64,000 nt of DNA, taken from JADKHR01 sp041917295 (lineage in GTDB: Bacteria; Elusimicrobiota; Elusimicrobia; FEN-1173). The notes below the pieces were generated by a model. The model was not told the DNA's origin and did not search any database. It saw only the letters and a list, made by a program, of their open reading frames with translations. Below, in pieces: positions 48,592-57,408 of this stretch. Positions within the stretch are counted from its first letter, which is position 1; every line of letters begins with the position of its first letter. The translations under genes and the position numbers were made by a program. Location of the stretch: assembly GCA_041917295.1 (NCBI GenBank), contig JAYRXX010000073.1, positions 1 through 64,000 of the forward strand. The letters run 5' to 3'.

Positions 48592-49134
48592 ATGGATCCG
48601 TTGCGCGGTCGGCACATTGTGTTGGGTGTGGCCGGAAGCGTCGCCGCCTACAAAGCGGCCGACGTGGCCCGCCGATTAACGGCGGCCGGCGCCCAGGTCA
48701 CCGCTGTCTTAACGGCGGGGGCCCAACGGTTCATAACCCCGCTCACGTTCACGGCCCTCACGGGCCGGCCGGCGCTCACCGACCCGTTCGACCTGCCGGC
48801 GGGGTCCATGCCCCATCTGGACCTGGCCAAAAACGCGGCGGCTGTGGTGGTCGCTCCGACATCGGCCAATGTGTTGGCTCGGCTTGCGGCCGGTTTGGCG
48901 GACGATTTGCTGACATCCGTTATTTTGGCCACCCGTGCGCCGGTGATTTTGGCCCCTGCCATGCACGAACCCATGTGGACTCACCCGGCTACCCAGCGCA
49001 ACGCGGAAACGGTTCGAGGCTTCGGATATCAAATGGTGGGCCCCGAACGGGGCGCTCTGGCCAGCGGCGATCAGGGTCTTGGCCGAATGGCGGACCCGGA
49101 CGTGATCGTTGATGCGTTAAGCCGTGCCTTGTAA
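48592..49134 (+). CDS. coaC: Phosphopantothenoylcysteine decarboxylase (CoaC half)
   Basis: An FMN enzyme that decarboxylates phosphopantothenoylcysteine in coenzyme A synthesis. The 180-residue protein has LGVAGSVAAYKAADVARRL with the catalytic His position replaced in the usual bacterial manner. It also has APTSANVLARLAAGLADDLL and APAMHEPMW, an MH variant of the PAMN motif. In most bacteria this is fused to CoaB; here an in-frame TAA (49132-49134) ends it exactly at the domain boundary and the CoaB part continues in the same frame. Confidence 0.88.
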   Translation: MDPLRGRHIVLGVAGSVAAYKAADVARRLTAAGAQVTAVLTAGAQRFITPLTFTALTGRPALTDPFDLPAGSMPHLDLAKNAAAVVVAPTSANVLARLAAGLADDLLTSVILATRAPVILAPAMHEPMWTHPATQRNAETVRGFGYQMVGPERGALASGDQGLGRMADPDVIVDALSRAL

Positions 49135-49794
49135 TTGATTGTGAAGGACTGGAGCCGCCGACGTTTGGTGATCACCGCGGGGCCCACGCGGGAACACCTG
49201 GATCCGGTGCGGTACCTGTCAAACGAATCGTCCGGCCGAATGGGGTGGGCCCTGGCCGAATCCGCACACCGACGGGGCGCGCGGGTCACCCTGATAGCGG
49301 GCCCCACGTTTCTTCCGAACCCGCACGGGATCACCGTGAAACGGGTAATGAGCGCCCGTGACATGTTGGCGGCGACCCGCCTAGCGGCCCGCCGCGCCCA
49401 CGCGGTGATCGGCGCCGCGGCCGTGGCCGACTGGCGGCCCCAGCGGGTTTCCCAAACCAAATTAAAAAAGGGGTCCGCCGCGCCGGTCATTCGGCTGGTG
49501 GCCAATCCCGACATTTTGGCCGCTCTCTTTAAAGAACGGCAGGGCCCGTTTCCGCGGCTGGCGGGGTTCGCCCTGGAGTCCGATAATCTCTTGGCCAACG
49601 CCCAAAAAAAAATGCGCCAAAAAGGGTTGGACCTGATCGTGGCCAATTCCCCCCGCGCCTTGGGCTCGGTCCGGACCCGGGCGATTTTGGTTCAGCCGGG
49701 CCGGACACCCCGCGCGTTTTCCGGAGACAAAAAAAATTTAGCGGACCGGATCTTAACGACCCTTTTGGAGGCCATCCAATCCCATGACCAATAA
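49135..49794 (+). CDS. coaB: Phosphopantothenate-cysteine ligase (CoaB half)
   Basis: Joins phosphopantothenate and cysteine using CTP. The 219-residue product has LVITAGPTREHLDPVRYLSN, SSGRMGWALAES, GAAAVADWRP and the late Lys in GDKKNLADRI. It begins at TTG immediately after the CoaC stop, or at GTG 49141. There is no good Shine-Dalgarno sequence, so translation may depend on re-initiation after CoaC. Same reading frame as coaC, so a single-base difference separates this from a fused coaBC. Confidence 0.88.
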   Translation: MIVKDWSRRRLVITAGPTREHLDPVRYLSNESSGRMGWALAESAHRRGARVTLIAGPTFLPNPHGITVKRVMSARDMLAATRLAARRAHAVIGAAAVADWRPQRVSQTKLKKGSAAPVIRLVANPDILAALFKERQGPFPRLAGFALESDNLLANAQKKMRQKGLDLIVANSPRALGSVRTRAILVQPGRTPRAFSGDKKNLADRILTTLLEAIQSHDQ

Positions 49795-50593
49795 AGAAGA
49801 GTTGGCCGCGCTTACCTCCGCCGTGCGTCGCACCGTGGCGCAAAAACGATCCCGTTTCCTTTCCGGAAAAGGGATGGCTCCCGCGACAAAAAAATCAGCC
49901 GCTTCCCTTGCCTTTCCCCCCGCCCCGGTGGCGGCAGGGTCTGTTCTTGACGCGTTTGTGGACGACCCGTCCCTTTCGAAAGCGGATCGGTTGGCCCGAT
50001 TGCAAAACCACATCGGCGATTGCCAACGGTGCCCGTTGGGTGCGTCGCGTATTCGCCTGGCGTTCGGCGTGGGCAACCCCGACGCGAAGGTGGTTTTCAT
50101 CGGCGAAGGGCCGGGCTACGCGGAAGACCGCCAGGGGGAACCATTCGTGGGCCCCGCCGGACAACTGCTCGACAAGATTCTCGCGGCCACCGGGTTGTCC
50201 CGATCACCGATGACCCCGCCGGCCAACTGGGTTTTCATCGCCAACATGGTCAAGTGCCATCCCATGATCGACCCTTCCGACAACACAAAACGAGGCAACG
50301 ACCGTCCCCCCACGCCCGAGGAAATGGCCGTGTGCGCCCCCTTCCTCTTCGCGCAGTTGCGCATCATTCAACCGAGGTTTTTGGTTGCGTTGGGCAACAC
50401 GGCGGGGCGAGCCCTGTTAAAAACAGAGGAAGGCATCTCAAAATTCCGGGGACGGTGGGTGGATTTCGCCATCGAGGGGTTGACCGCGCGGCTGTTGCCC
50501 ACGTATCATCCCGCGGCGCTCTTGCGCAACCCGTCGCTCAAAAAAGATGTCTGGGAAGACATGAAAAGTCTTCGGGCCGCTCTCGATAAATAA
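49784..50593 (+). CDS. Family 4 uracil-DNA glycosylase
   Basis: Excises uracil from DNA. The 269-residue protein has an Ala-rich ~75-residue N-terminal extension, then the Fe-S type UDG fold. It shows CQRCPL (first two cluster cysteines), FIGEGPGYAEDRQGEPFVG (active site), ANMVKCHP, and a C-terminal LLPTYHPAALLRNPSLK. It overlaps coaB by 11 nt. Confidence 0.93.
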   Translation: MTNKEELAALTSAVRRTVAQKRSRFLSGKGMAPATKKSAASLAFPPAPVAAGSVLDAFVDDPSLSKADRLARLQNHIGDCQRCPLGASRIRLAFGVGNPDAKVVFIGEGPGYAEDRQGEPFVGPAGQLLDKILAATGLSRSPMTPPANWVFIANMVKCHPMIDPSDNTKRGNDRPPTPEEMAVCAPFLFAQLRIIQPRFLVALGNTAGRALLKTEEGISKFRGRWVDFAIEGLTARLLPTYHPAALLRNPSLKKDVWEDMKSLRAALDK

Positions 50594-50594
50594 A

Positions 50595-52586
50595 TTGGAC
50601 ACGCGGCTGGCCGAAGTGGCGTTTGCGGTTCCCCTGGACCGTTTTTTTGATTACCGCATTCCGCCGGACCTGCACGGTGCCGTGTGTGTGGGCCAACGCG
50701 TCTGGGCGCCTTTTGGCAAACGGGCTCGGCGAATGGGTGTGGTGACTCGTTTGCATGAGCCGGAAGCCGGCGGGTTGCCCGCGGCCAAACTCAAAGACAT
50801 TGACGCGTGTGTGGAACCCGAAGCTGTTTTGGATCCCCGGGACATGGCCCTGGCCCATTGGATGAGCCGGCGATATTCCTGTTCGCCCGGCGAAGCGCTG
50901 TTTACGGTTTTCCCGCTGGGCCAACGCAAACCGCCCCAACGACCGGCCAAAGAACCCGTCCGCGCACGGGAAACCCCCACATCCTTTGAACCCACCGAGG
51001 GCCAAACAGCGGCGTTGGAACAAATTTTGCCCGCCCTGGCCGCGGGTGCGCATCGCCGCGTGCTGGTGCAAGGAGTGGCCGCGTCCGGCAAAACCGAGAT
51101 TTACCGACGGGCTATTTCCGCGGCTCTCGATGGGGGCCGCGGGGCGTTGTTGTTGGTTCCTGAAATCGGATTGACCCCCCAAATGGAAGACCGACTTCGC
51201 GGATGGTTCGGAGACGCGTTGGAAGTCTGGCACAGTGAAATGGCCCTGGGCGACCGGTGGCGCGTGTGGCGGCGGGTTCGGGCAGGACAAGCCCGGGTGG
51301 TGGTGGGTCCCCGATCGGCGCTGTTTTTACCGGTAACGCCGTTGGGCCTGATCGTCATCGATGAAGAACACGACGCGTCTTACAAACAAGACAACGCCCC
51401 CCATTACCACGCCCGCGACACCGCGGAAGAAAAAGCCCGTCTGCACGGCGCGGTGTTGCTGTTGGGAAGCGCCACGCCTTCTTTGGAAACCCACGCCCGG
51501 GCCCAGTCCGGGGACATCGATCGCGTTGTCCTAACCCAACGGGTGGAAAACCGCCCGTTTCCTTCCGTGCGGCTGGTCGACCGACGCAACGAAGGCTGGT
51601 ATTTTTCCGATCTCTTGGTGAACGCTTTGCGGGAACGGCTCGCCCGGGGAGAACAGTCGATGCTGTTCTTAAACCGCCGCGGCTACAGCACCCATGTGGA
51701 ATGCCGGGCGTGCGGATGGGTGGCGCGATGCCCTGCTTGCCAGGTCAGCCTGGTTCTACACCGCGACAAAACGGGCCCGTCGCTTCGCTGCCACACCTGC
51801 GACCATATGGAGCCTTTGTTGGACAAATGCCCCACCTGCCGTGGCGAAGTATTAAAAATATCGGGCCGGGGCACCCAGCGGGTGGCGGCGGACGTGGCCG
51901 CGTTGTTTCCCACCGCGCGAATTTTTCGATGGGACCGCGACGCCGTTCGAGGCCGCCAGGGCCACGAGCAGGCTTACCGCGACGCGCTGAACGGAAAAAT
52001 CGATATCATCGTGGGAACCCAAATGATCGTCCAGGGGCACGATTTTCCCAATTTGACGTTGGTGGGGGTTTTGGACGCGGACCGGTCTTTGTCGTTTCCC
52101 GACTTCCGCGCGGCCGAACGAACATTTCAGTTGTTGATGCAAGTGGCCGGCCGCGCCGGCCGGGCCGACCGCCCGGGAGAAGTGCTGATACAAACATCCA
52201 ACCCGGACCATTATGCCTTGCAAGCGGTCTTGGAACGGGACTACGGGTCTTTTGCCCAACACGAATTAAATTATCGACGGGAAGCCGACTACCCTCCGTT
52301 CACCCGGGTGGTCCACGTCGTGATCCGTGCCCGCACCGAAACCGCCGCCGAAACCGCCGCGGAACAATTTGTGGAGTGGATTCAAAAACCGGTTCCCGCG
52401 CCGCACGGAACCGTGTTGGGACCCGCTCCCGCGTTTCATAAAACGAAAGCGGGCTGGGCCCAATGGCAAGCCGTGATCAAAGCCCCGGCCGCGATTATAG
52501 ACCGTTGGATCTGCCGCGCCCGCGATTACGCCCCACCGACCGGAACCACCCTCCACCTGGACGTGGACCCGGAAACCATGGCATAG
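50595..52586 (+). CDS. priA: Primosomal helicase PriA
   Basis: Restarts stalled replication forks. The 663-residue protein has the N-terminal DNA-binding domain (FDYRIPPDLHGAVCVGQRVW). Helicase motifs include Walker A VAASGKTEIYRRA and Walker B VIDEEHDASYKQDNAP. The zinc-binding cysteine cluster is CRACGWVARCPACQ...CHTCDH...CPTCRG, with GTQMIVQGHDFPNLTLVGVL. TTG start 1 nt after the UDG stop. Slightly shorter than E. coli PriA. Confidence 0.95.
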   Translation: MDTRLAEVAFAVPLDRFFDYRIPPDLHGAVCVGQRVWAPFGKRARRMGVVTRLHEPEAGGLPAAKLKDIDACVEPEAVLDPRDMALAHWMSRRYSCSPGEALFTVFPLGQRKPPQRPAKEPVRARETPTSFEPTEGQTAALEQILPALAAGAHRRVLVQGVAASGKTEIYRRAISAALDGGRGALLLVPEIGLTPQMEDRLRGWFGDALEVWHSEMALGDRWRVWRRVRAGQARVVVGPRSALFLPVTPLGLIVIDEEHDASYKQDNAPHYHARDTAEEKARLHGAVLLLGSATPSLETHARAQSGDIDRVVLTQRVENRPFPSVRLVDRRNEGWYFSDLLVNALRERLARGEQSMLFLNRRGYSTHVECRACGWVARCPACQVSLVLHRDKTGPSLRCHTCDHMEPLLDKCPTCRGEVLKISGRGTQRVAADVAALFPTARIFRWDRDAVRGRQGHEQAYRDALNGKIDIIVGTQMIVQGHDFPNLTLVGVLDADRSLSFPDFRAAERTFQLLMQVAGRAGRADRPGEVLIQTSNPDHYALQAVLERDYGSFAQHELNYRREADYPPFTRVVHVVIRARTETAAETAAEQFVEWIQKPVPAPHGTVLGPAPAFHKTKAGWAQWQAVIKAPAAIIDRWICRARDYAPPTGTTLHLDVDPETMA

Positions 52587-52625
52587 CTCCATTCGGGGTG
52601 ATAGAAACCGTGTACCCCCGGCCGC

Positions 52626-53219
52626 TTACGCCTGGACAAGTTGGACAAGGACGGTGCGGGTTCCTCGTGGACCGGGGATGTGGGCCAACAGAAAACGCGT
52701 GGGCAACGAATTCCCCCCGGGGCCCGGCAACAAAATCAATCGACCGCGCAAATGGCCTTTTAACTGGCCCACCTGGGCCGCGAAGGCGGCCACGTCGGTC
52801 ACGCGAAATTCCACTTCCCCAAGCCCTTCTTTCCCTTCCGGTGTTTCCCCTTGAACGGGCCAGGCCGTTTCGCCCAAACACACCACGTCCACGCGACGAT
52901 TGCGAAAATCAATAGTCAATTCCCGGCCGCCGTTTTCGATGTTTTGTTCCACCGCTCCGGGCCAGGCGGTTCGAATCCGGTCGTAGGTCGACGGCCCCAC
53001 CAGCGCTCCGACAGCATCAAACGGGTCTTTGGGCGACACGAAAAAACGGGCCAGGTCCGGATCCTGCGTCATTAAACCGAACGCTTCCCACCCTCTTTTC
53101 TCACCCCGCGCGCACACCTCCTGGAACGCCGCCCACCGCAGATCAATATTCTCATCCGCCAAGCGCAACACCAGGTCCCGCTCCGCCAACCGCCTGAGAT
53201 CCAATGGTTTCGTTTTCAC
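52626..53219 (-). CDS. Uncharacterised protein in the cysHQ unit
   Basis: A 197-residue protein without a family I recognise. The N-terminal 60 residues look helical (LAERDLVLRLADENIDLRWA), the rest mixed strand and helix, with no signal or membrane segment. Its ATG overlaps the stop of the cysQ-like gene (ATGA), so it is translated from the same mRNA as cysH and cysQ, but no motif ties it to sulfur metabolism. Confidence 0.7.
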   Translation of the reverse strand: MKTKPLDLRRLAERDLVLRLADENIDLRWAAFQEVCARGEKRGWEAFGLMTQDPDLARFFVSPKDPFDAVGALVGPSTYDRIRTAWPGAVEQNIENGGRELTIDFRNRRVDVVCLGETAWPVQGETPEGKEGLGEVEFRVTDVAAFAAQVGQLKGHLRGRLILLPGPGGNSLPTRFLLAHIPGPRGTRTVLVQLVQA

Positions 53220-54028
53220 GGTTTTGGAAACGACGATAACAAGGAGATCAGTTCATCATGGCGAACACCGTTGGTAGCAACGGTTGGGTGCGGATGGGCG
53301 TTGCCTTCAGCCGCCGCAAAGGAAAGAGGCGTGCCGTCCCAATGGGTCATGCGGCCACCGGCTTCCTCTAAAATAACCAGGGGCGCGCAGGTGTCCCAAT
53401 GATGGACCGGGTGATGGTTTAAGTAAATGTCCGCCAGCCGCCGAACCATATACCCCACCTTCACCCCAACGCTGTTGATGGGCTCCAAAAACGACAACCC
53501 GCATTTTTGTTCCAAACCACGACGCAATTGATCCGGAAACCCCTTGGACGTTATGACGGGCATCGCCAACCAATCCGCCCGTTGCGAGACCCGCAGAGGA
53601 ACCCGCCGGCCCGGGCCCACCAAAAAAGCGCCTTGCCCCCGCTGCGCCTCAAAACAGGTTTGCGCCACAGGATCAAACACCACCCCCGCGTGAGGCCGCC
53701 CTTCTTTTAGAAGGCCCACATGAACGCTGAACCCCGCCAAACCGCGGACAAACGCCCGGGTCCCGTCCAACGGATCCACCACCCACACATACTCGGACGA
53801 CGCCGGCCCTTCCCGCCCGGTTTCCTCGCTGAGTATTCCGTGCTCCGGAAAAGACCGGCGCAGTGCCTCTAAAATTAATGTGTTGGCTTCATGGTCGGCG
53901 TTGGTGACCAACGAATGGTCCGCCTTGCGGGCCGTTTCAACCGTCGAACGCAAAACTTCCATGACACGCCGACCCGCGGCAAAGGCGGCCTCGCGGGCCA
54001 CATCCAACAATTCGCTTGTCTCAACCAT
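53216..54028 (-). CDS. cysQ: Inositol-monophosphatase family phosphatase, CysQ-like
   Basis: A 270-residue magnesium-dependent phosphatase. Metal-binding motifs are SEETGREG, WVVDPLDGTRAFVRG and HHWDTCAPLVILEEAGG. The family includes inositol monophosphatase, histidinol phosphatase and CysQ, which hydrolyses phosphoadenosine phosphate. The 8-nt overlap with cysH favours the CysQ assignment, but that rests on context. Confidence 0.75.
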   Translation of the reverse strand: MVETSELLDVAREAAFAAGRRVMEVLRSTVETARKADHSLVTNADHEANTLILEALRRSFPEHGILSEETGREGPASSEYVWVVDPLDGTRAFVRGLAGFSVHVGLLKEGRPHAGVVFDPVAQTCFEAQRGQGAFLVGPGRRVPLRVSQRADWLAMPVITSKGFPDQLRRGLEQKCGLSFLEPINSVGVKVGYMVRRLADIYLNHHPVHHWDTCAPLVILEEAGGRMTHWDGTPLSFAAAEGNAHPHPTVATNGVRHDELISLLSSFPKP

Positions 54029-54779
54029 GGGCCGGGGGCGGCGGCAGGTGAAGGCCGCACTCTTTGGACGCGTCTTGGTTCAACCAGCGCCATCGGCCCG
54101 CTCGGCGCGGTTCAAAGGGCCCGATCGGCGTTGTGCAGATGACGCATCCCAGCGATTCGTAACGCCACCCGCCCGGAAATTCCCGGTTCATGAGGGGGTT
54201 CACGGGCACGCCGTTGGCTTGGGCATAGTCCCTCACTTTCGATTCGGGCCAATCGACCAACGGCGACACTTTCAAAAGAGATCGTTTTTTACCGTCTTCC
54301 ACGCGCTCAATAATTTCGGCCCGGGGCGTTTTCTGGCGACCGGCGGATTGGTCCGCCGTCAACCCCGTCACCCACACGTCCAAGGTCCGCAACACCCGTT
54401 CGTTGGGCAAAACTTTTCGAACCCGGCAACACAATTCCTGTTTCTCTTTGGAATCAAAGAACAGGTATTCCCCGTTTTCCTCAATCAAGGCCTTTAACTC
54501 CCTTGGATCAGGGTGAATACGCTCGATTTTGACACCGTATTTTTTCTCCACCGCATCAAAAAGGGCCAGGGTTTCCGGAAAAAGGCGTCCCGTGTCCACC
54601 GTGTAGACCCGGGGTTTAAACCCCGCTTTCACGCACAGGTCAAGGGTGACTTCCCCGGTCAGTTGGCCGCTGGTGGCGATGGCCATGCGATCACCAAACC
54701 GATCGTGCAGAGTTTTTAAAAACACGCTCACATCGGCGATGGGTTTTAACATTTCCAGCAGTTCGGGCGTTACGGACAT
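54021..54779 (-). CDS. cysH: Adenylyl-sulfate (APS/PAPS) reductase
   Basis: Reduces activated sulfate to sulfite in assimilation. The 252-residue protein has the PP-loop-like region with DTGRLFPETL and the conserved GLTADQSAGR. Two cysteine pairs (ELCCRVRK and CVICTTP) are the 4Fe-4S ligands of the APS-reductase type, and KECGLH at the C terminus carries the catalytic Cys. AGGAGG precedes the ATG; TGT-TACAAT (54811-54804, minus) is a good extended -10. Confidence 0.92.
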   Translation of the reverse strand: MSVTPELLEMLKPIADVSVFLKTLHDRFGDRMAIATSGQLTGEVTLDLCVKAGFKPRVYTVDTGRLFPETLALFDAVEKKYGVKIERIHPDPRELKALIEENGEYLFFDSKEKQELCCRVRKVLPNERVLRTLDVWVTGLTADQSAGRQKTPRAEIIERVEDGKKRSLLKVSPLVDWPESKVRDYAQANGVPVNPLMNREFPGGWRYESLGCVICTTPIGPFEPRRAGRWRWLNQDASKECGLHLPPPPAHG

Positions 54780-54899
54780 GGGACGGCCTCCTGTTAAATG
54801 GAAATTGTAACAAAACCGGATGCCCCTTCTCAGTCCCGCTTTCCTTTGGGGGGTTGATTTTGAGTGGTTGCGGGGTTATATGTGTAAGGATAGAAACAA

Positions 54900-55167
54900 C
54901 TAGTGTAGTGATTCCAACAGATCTTGACATTTGGAGGCCCGAATCCGACCGGATTCGAGGCGCGAGGAGGGAGCAATGCGGGCCATTGTGACTGACGAGC
55001 AACGAAGAAGCCGGACGGAGGCGGGCCTCCCAAAGGGCTGGGTGCTTTTGGACTGCGCCATTGCCAAATTTCGCTTACATACACCCGGTATGCGCGCGAA
55101 ATTTGGCTTCGGCTCGCCTCAAAATCACCCGGCCAAATATCAAGATCTGTTGGAATCACTACACTAG
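54900..55167. repeat. Long palindromic element B, 35-bp inverted termini
   Basis: This fills most of the 397-bp gap between cysH and the GGDEF gene. Ends 54900-54934 and 55133-55167 are complementary except at one pair, beginning CTAGTGTAGTG as in element A. GGAGGCCCG (54933-54941) pairs with 55022-55030 and encloses GAATCCG-AC-CGGATTC and CAATG-CGGGC-CATTG (54974-54988). A perfect 12-bp stem GCCAAATTTCGC (55063-55074)/55096-55107 surrounds CATAC-ACCCG-GTATG. The 3' edge lies 9 nt before the next start codon. Confidence 0.85.
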
Positions 55168-55176
55168 GACGGGACC

Positions 55177-57408
55177 GTGGTTAAACTTCACGATCGGCTG
55201 AAATCGCATTACAGAAATTTTTTCAAAGGCCCCACCGGCGCCATGAACGTTTTGTTTCGCCGGTGGGTCCGTGCCGTTAACGACGCCCTTTGGAAAGACG
55301 AAGAAACCCGCCAAACACTCCAGAACACCATACAATCCAACGCGGTTCAATTGGCTCGCACAACATCGTATCTTCGGGCGGTGTTCGAAGCGTTTCCCGA
55401 CATTTTTTTGGTCGTTGACCAGCGTGGACGCATTGTGGAAACCAGCGGCGCCGCCCTGGACGCGTTGGGCCGGCCCGCGTCGGGCTGGGTGGGAAAACCC
55501 CTGGCTGAATTTCCCAACGCGGAGATCGGGCGCCGCCTACACGAAGCGATGGGCCGCGCCCTTCACACACGCGAAACCGGGTCGGAAGAATTTGCCTTTT
55601 TGGGCAAACAGGGAATGTCATTTTACGAAGCCCGCCTGCGTGCCACCGGCGACGGCCAAATTGTGTTGATCGCCCGCGACATCACCAGCCGCCGCAACGC
55701 CCTGGACGCACTGAAATCCTCCGAAGAGCGCTACGCCATCGCCGCCCAAGCCGCCAACGATGGGTTGTTCGATTGGCATTTGCCCAGCGACCGCATTTTT
55801 TTCTCTCCCCGATGGAAAAGCATTCTGGGGTTCGCGGAAACCGAATTTGAAAATCACCCCAAAGCCTGGTGGGACCGCATTCATCCCGACGATGCGGAGC
55901 TGGTTCTTCAATCCTTCGATCACCTGGGCCGTGAAGGCCACGACACGCTGGAAATCCAATACCGCATCCGCCACCGGGACAACGGCTATCGTTGGGTGTC
56001 CACCCGCGGCGTGATGGTCCGCGACACCTCCGGCGCGCCGTACCGCGTCGTGGGGTCCCAAACCGACATCACGCCCCGCAAAGAAGCCGAGGAACGCCTG
56101 CGACACGAAGGGTTCCACGACAAAGTCACCGGCCTGGCCAACCGCGCGCTGTTTATGGACCGGCTCACCAACGTCATCGACCGGATAAAGCGCCAACCCG
56201 GCTACATCGTGGCCGTGATCTATGTCGACCTGGATCGGTTCCGCTCCGTCAACGAACGGCTCGGCCACGAACCGGCCGACCGTCTCTTGGAAGCGGTCGC
56301 CGCCCGGTTGCGCTCGTTTGCCCGGGTTGGCGACACCGTCGCGCGGTTGGGTGACGACGAGTTCGCCATATTGCTGGACGGAATTCCCAACGACCGCGCC
56401 GCGGTGGTGTTCGCCGACCGGATGCGCGAACTTATCGCCTCCCCTTGCGATGTGGGACCCGAAGAGATCACCGTCACCGCCAGTTTCGGCGTGACGCTCA
56501 ACAGCCCCGACGCGGCCACCGCCGAAGCGCTTCTTAACGAAGCCGAAAGCGCCATGCAGCGGGCCAAACAGGCGGGAAAAAATTGCGTGGAGCTTTTCAG
56601 CCGTGAAAATTACTCCCGCCTCGTTTCCAAACTGCGCATTGAAACCGACTTGCGCCACGCCGCACAGCGGGGCGAACTGGAATTGTTCTACCAACCCATC
56701 TACGACGTGGCCCAGGGCCACCTGACCCGGCTGGAAGCCCTTGTGCGCTGGAACCATCCCCAACGGGGAATGGTATCGCCGTTGGAATTTATTCCCATCG
56801 CGGAAGAAACGGGATTAATTTTAACGGTGGGTGACTGGGTGATTCAGACGGCGTGCGATCAAGCCAAATTGTGGCGTGAGGCCGGCGTGTCGGGGGTGGG
56901 CATTGCCGTCAACGTGTCTCCCCGCCAATTTCAGCAAGACAACGTGTTGGCCCAGTTTGGCGCCGCGTTTACTAAAATGGCGGCACACGGGTTCGCGTTG
57001 GAACTGGAAATCACGGAAGGCGCCGCCATGAACGACGTGGACCAGTCCGTGAAAGTTCTGCGAAGCCTGCGCGAAATGGGCGTGCGCATTTCCATTGACG
57101 ATTTCGGCGTGGGTTATTCGTCCTTAAGTTGCCTCAGGCTGTTCCCGCTCAATACGCTAAAAATTGACCGCGGGTTCGTCCAGGGCGTGCCCCAGGCCAA
57201 AGACAACACGGCCATCACCCACGCCATTGTCGGTATTGCGCACAGTTTGGGCCTGACCGTTGTGGCCGAAGGGGTGGAAACCGAGGTCCAATTGACCTAC
57301 TTAAGAGAACTCGGATGCGAGGAAGCCCAAGGGTTTCTGTTGGGCCGCCCTCTGCGGGCCAAAGACGTGGCGCCGCTATTGGAAATCAGGGGTAAGACGA
57401 TTCCATGA
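55177..57408 (+). CDS. PAS-PAS-GGDEF-EAL cyclic-di-GMP signalling protein
   Basis: A 743-residue soluble protein. PAS 1 is at ~65-165 (YLRAVFEAFPDIFLVVDQRG) and PAS 2 with PAC at ~185-305 (RWVSTRGVMVRD). A GGDEF domain spans ~310-475, and an EAL domain ~490-740. The cyclase motif reads RLGDDEF instead of RLGGDEF, so synthesis may be impaired. The EAL part is well kept (LEALVRWNHP, SIDDFGVGYSSLSCLRLFP, LKIDRGFV), predicting a c-di-GMP phosphodiesterase. GTG start 9 nt after element B. Confidence 0.9.
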   Translation: MVKLHDRLKSHYRNFFKGPTGAMNVLFRRWVRAVNDALWKDEETRQTLQNTIQSNAVQLARTTSYLRAVFEAFPDIFLVVDQRGRIVETSGAALDALGRPASGWVGKPLAEFPNAEIGRRLHEAMGRALHTRETGSEEFAFLGKQGMSFYEARLRATGDGQIVLIARDITSRRNALDALKSSEERYAIAAQAANDGLFDWHLPSDRIFFSPRWKSILGFAETEFENHPKAWWDRIHPDDAELVLQSFDHLGREGHDTLEIQYRIRHRDNGYRWVSTRGVMVRDTSGAPYRVVGSQTDITPRKEAEERLRHEGFHDKVTGLANRALFMDRLTNVIDRIKRQPGYIVAVIYVDLDRFRSVNERLGHEPADRLLEAVAARLRSFARVGDTVARLGDDEFAILLDGIPNDRAAVVFADRMRELIASPCDVGPEEITVTASFGVTLNSPDAATAEALLNEAESAMQRAKQAGKNCVELFSRENYSRLVSKLRIETDLRHAAQRGELELFYQPIYDVAQGHLTRLEALVRWNHPQRGMVSPLEFIPIAEETGLILTVGDWVIQTACDQAKLWREAGVSGVGIAVNVSPRQFQQDNVLAQFGAAFTKMAAHGFALELEITEGAAMNDVDQSVKVLRSLREMGVRISIDDFGVGYSSLSCLRLFPLNTLKIDRGFVQGVPQAKDNTAITHAIVGIAHSLGLTVVAEGVETEVQLTYLRELGCEEAQGFLLGRPLRAKDVAPLLEIRGKTIP

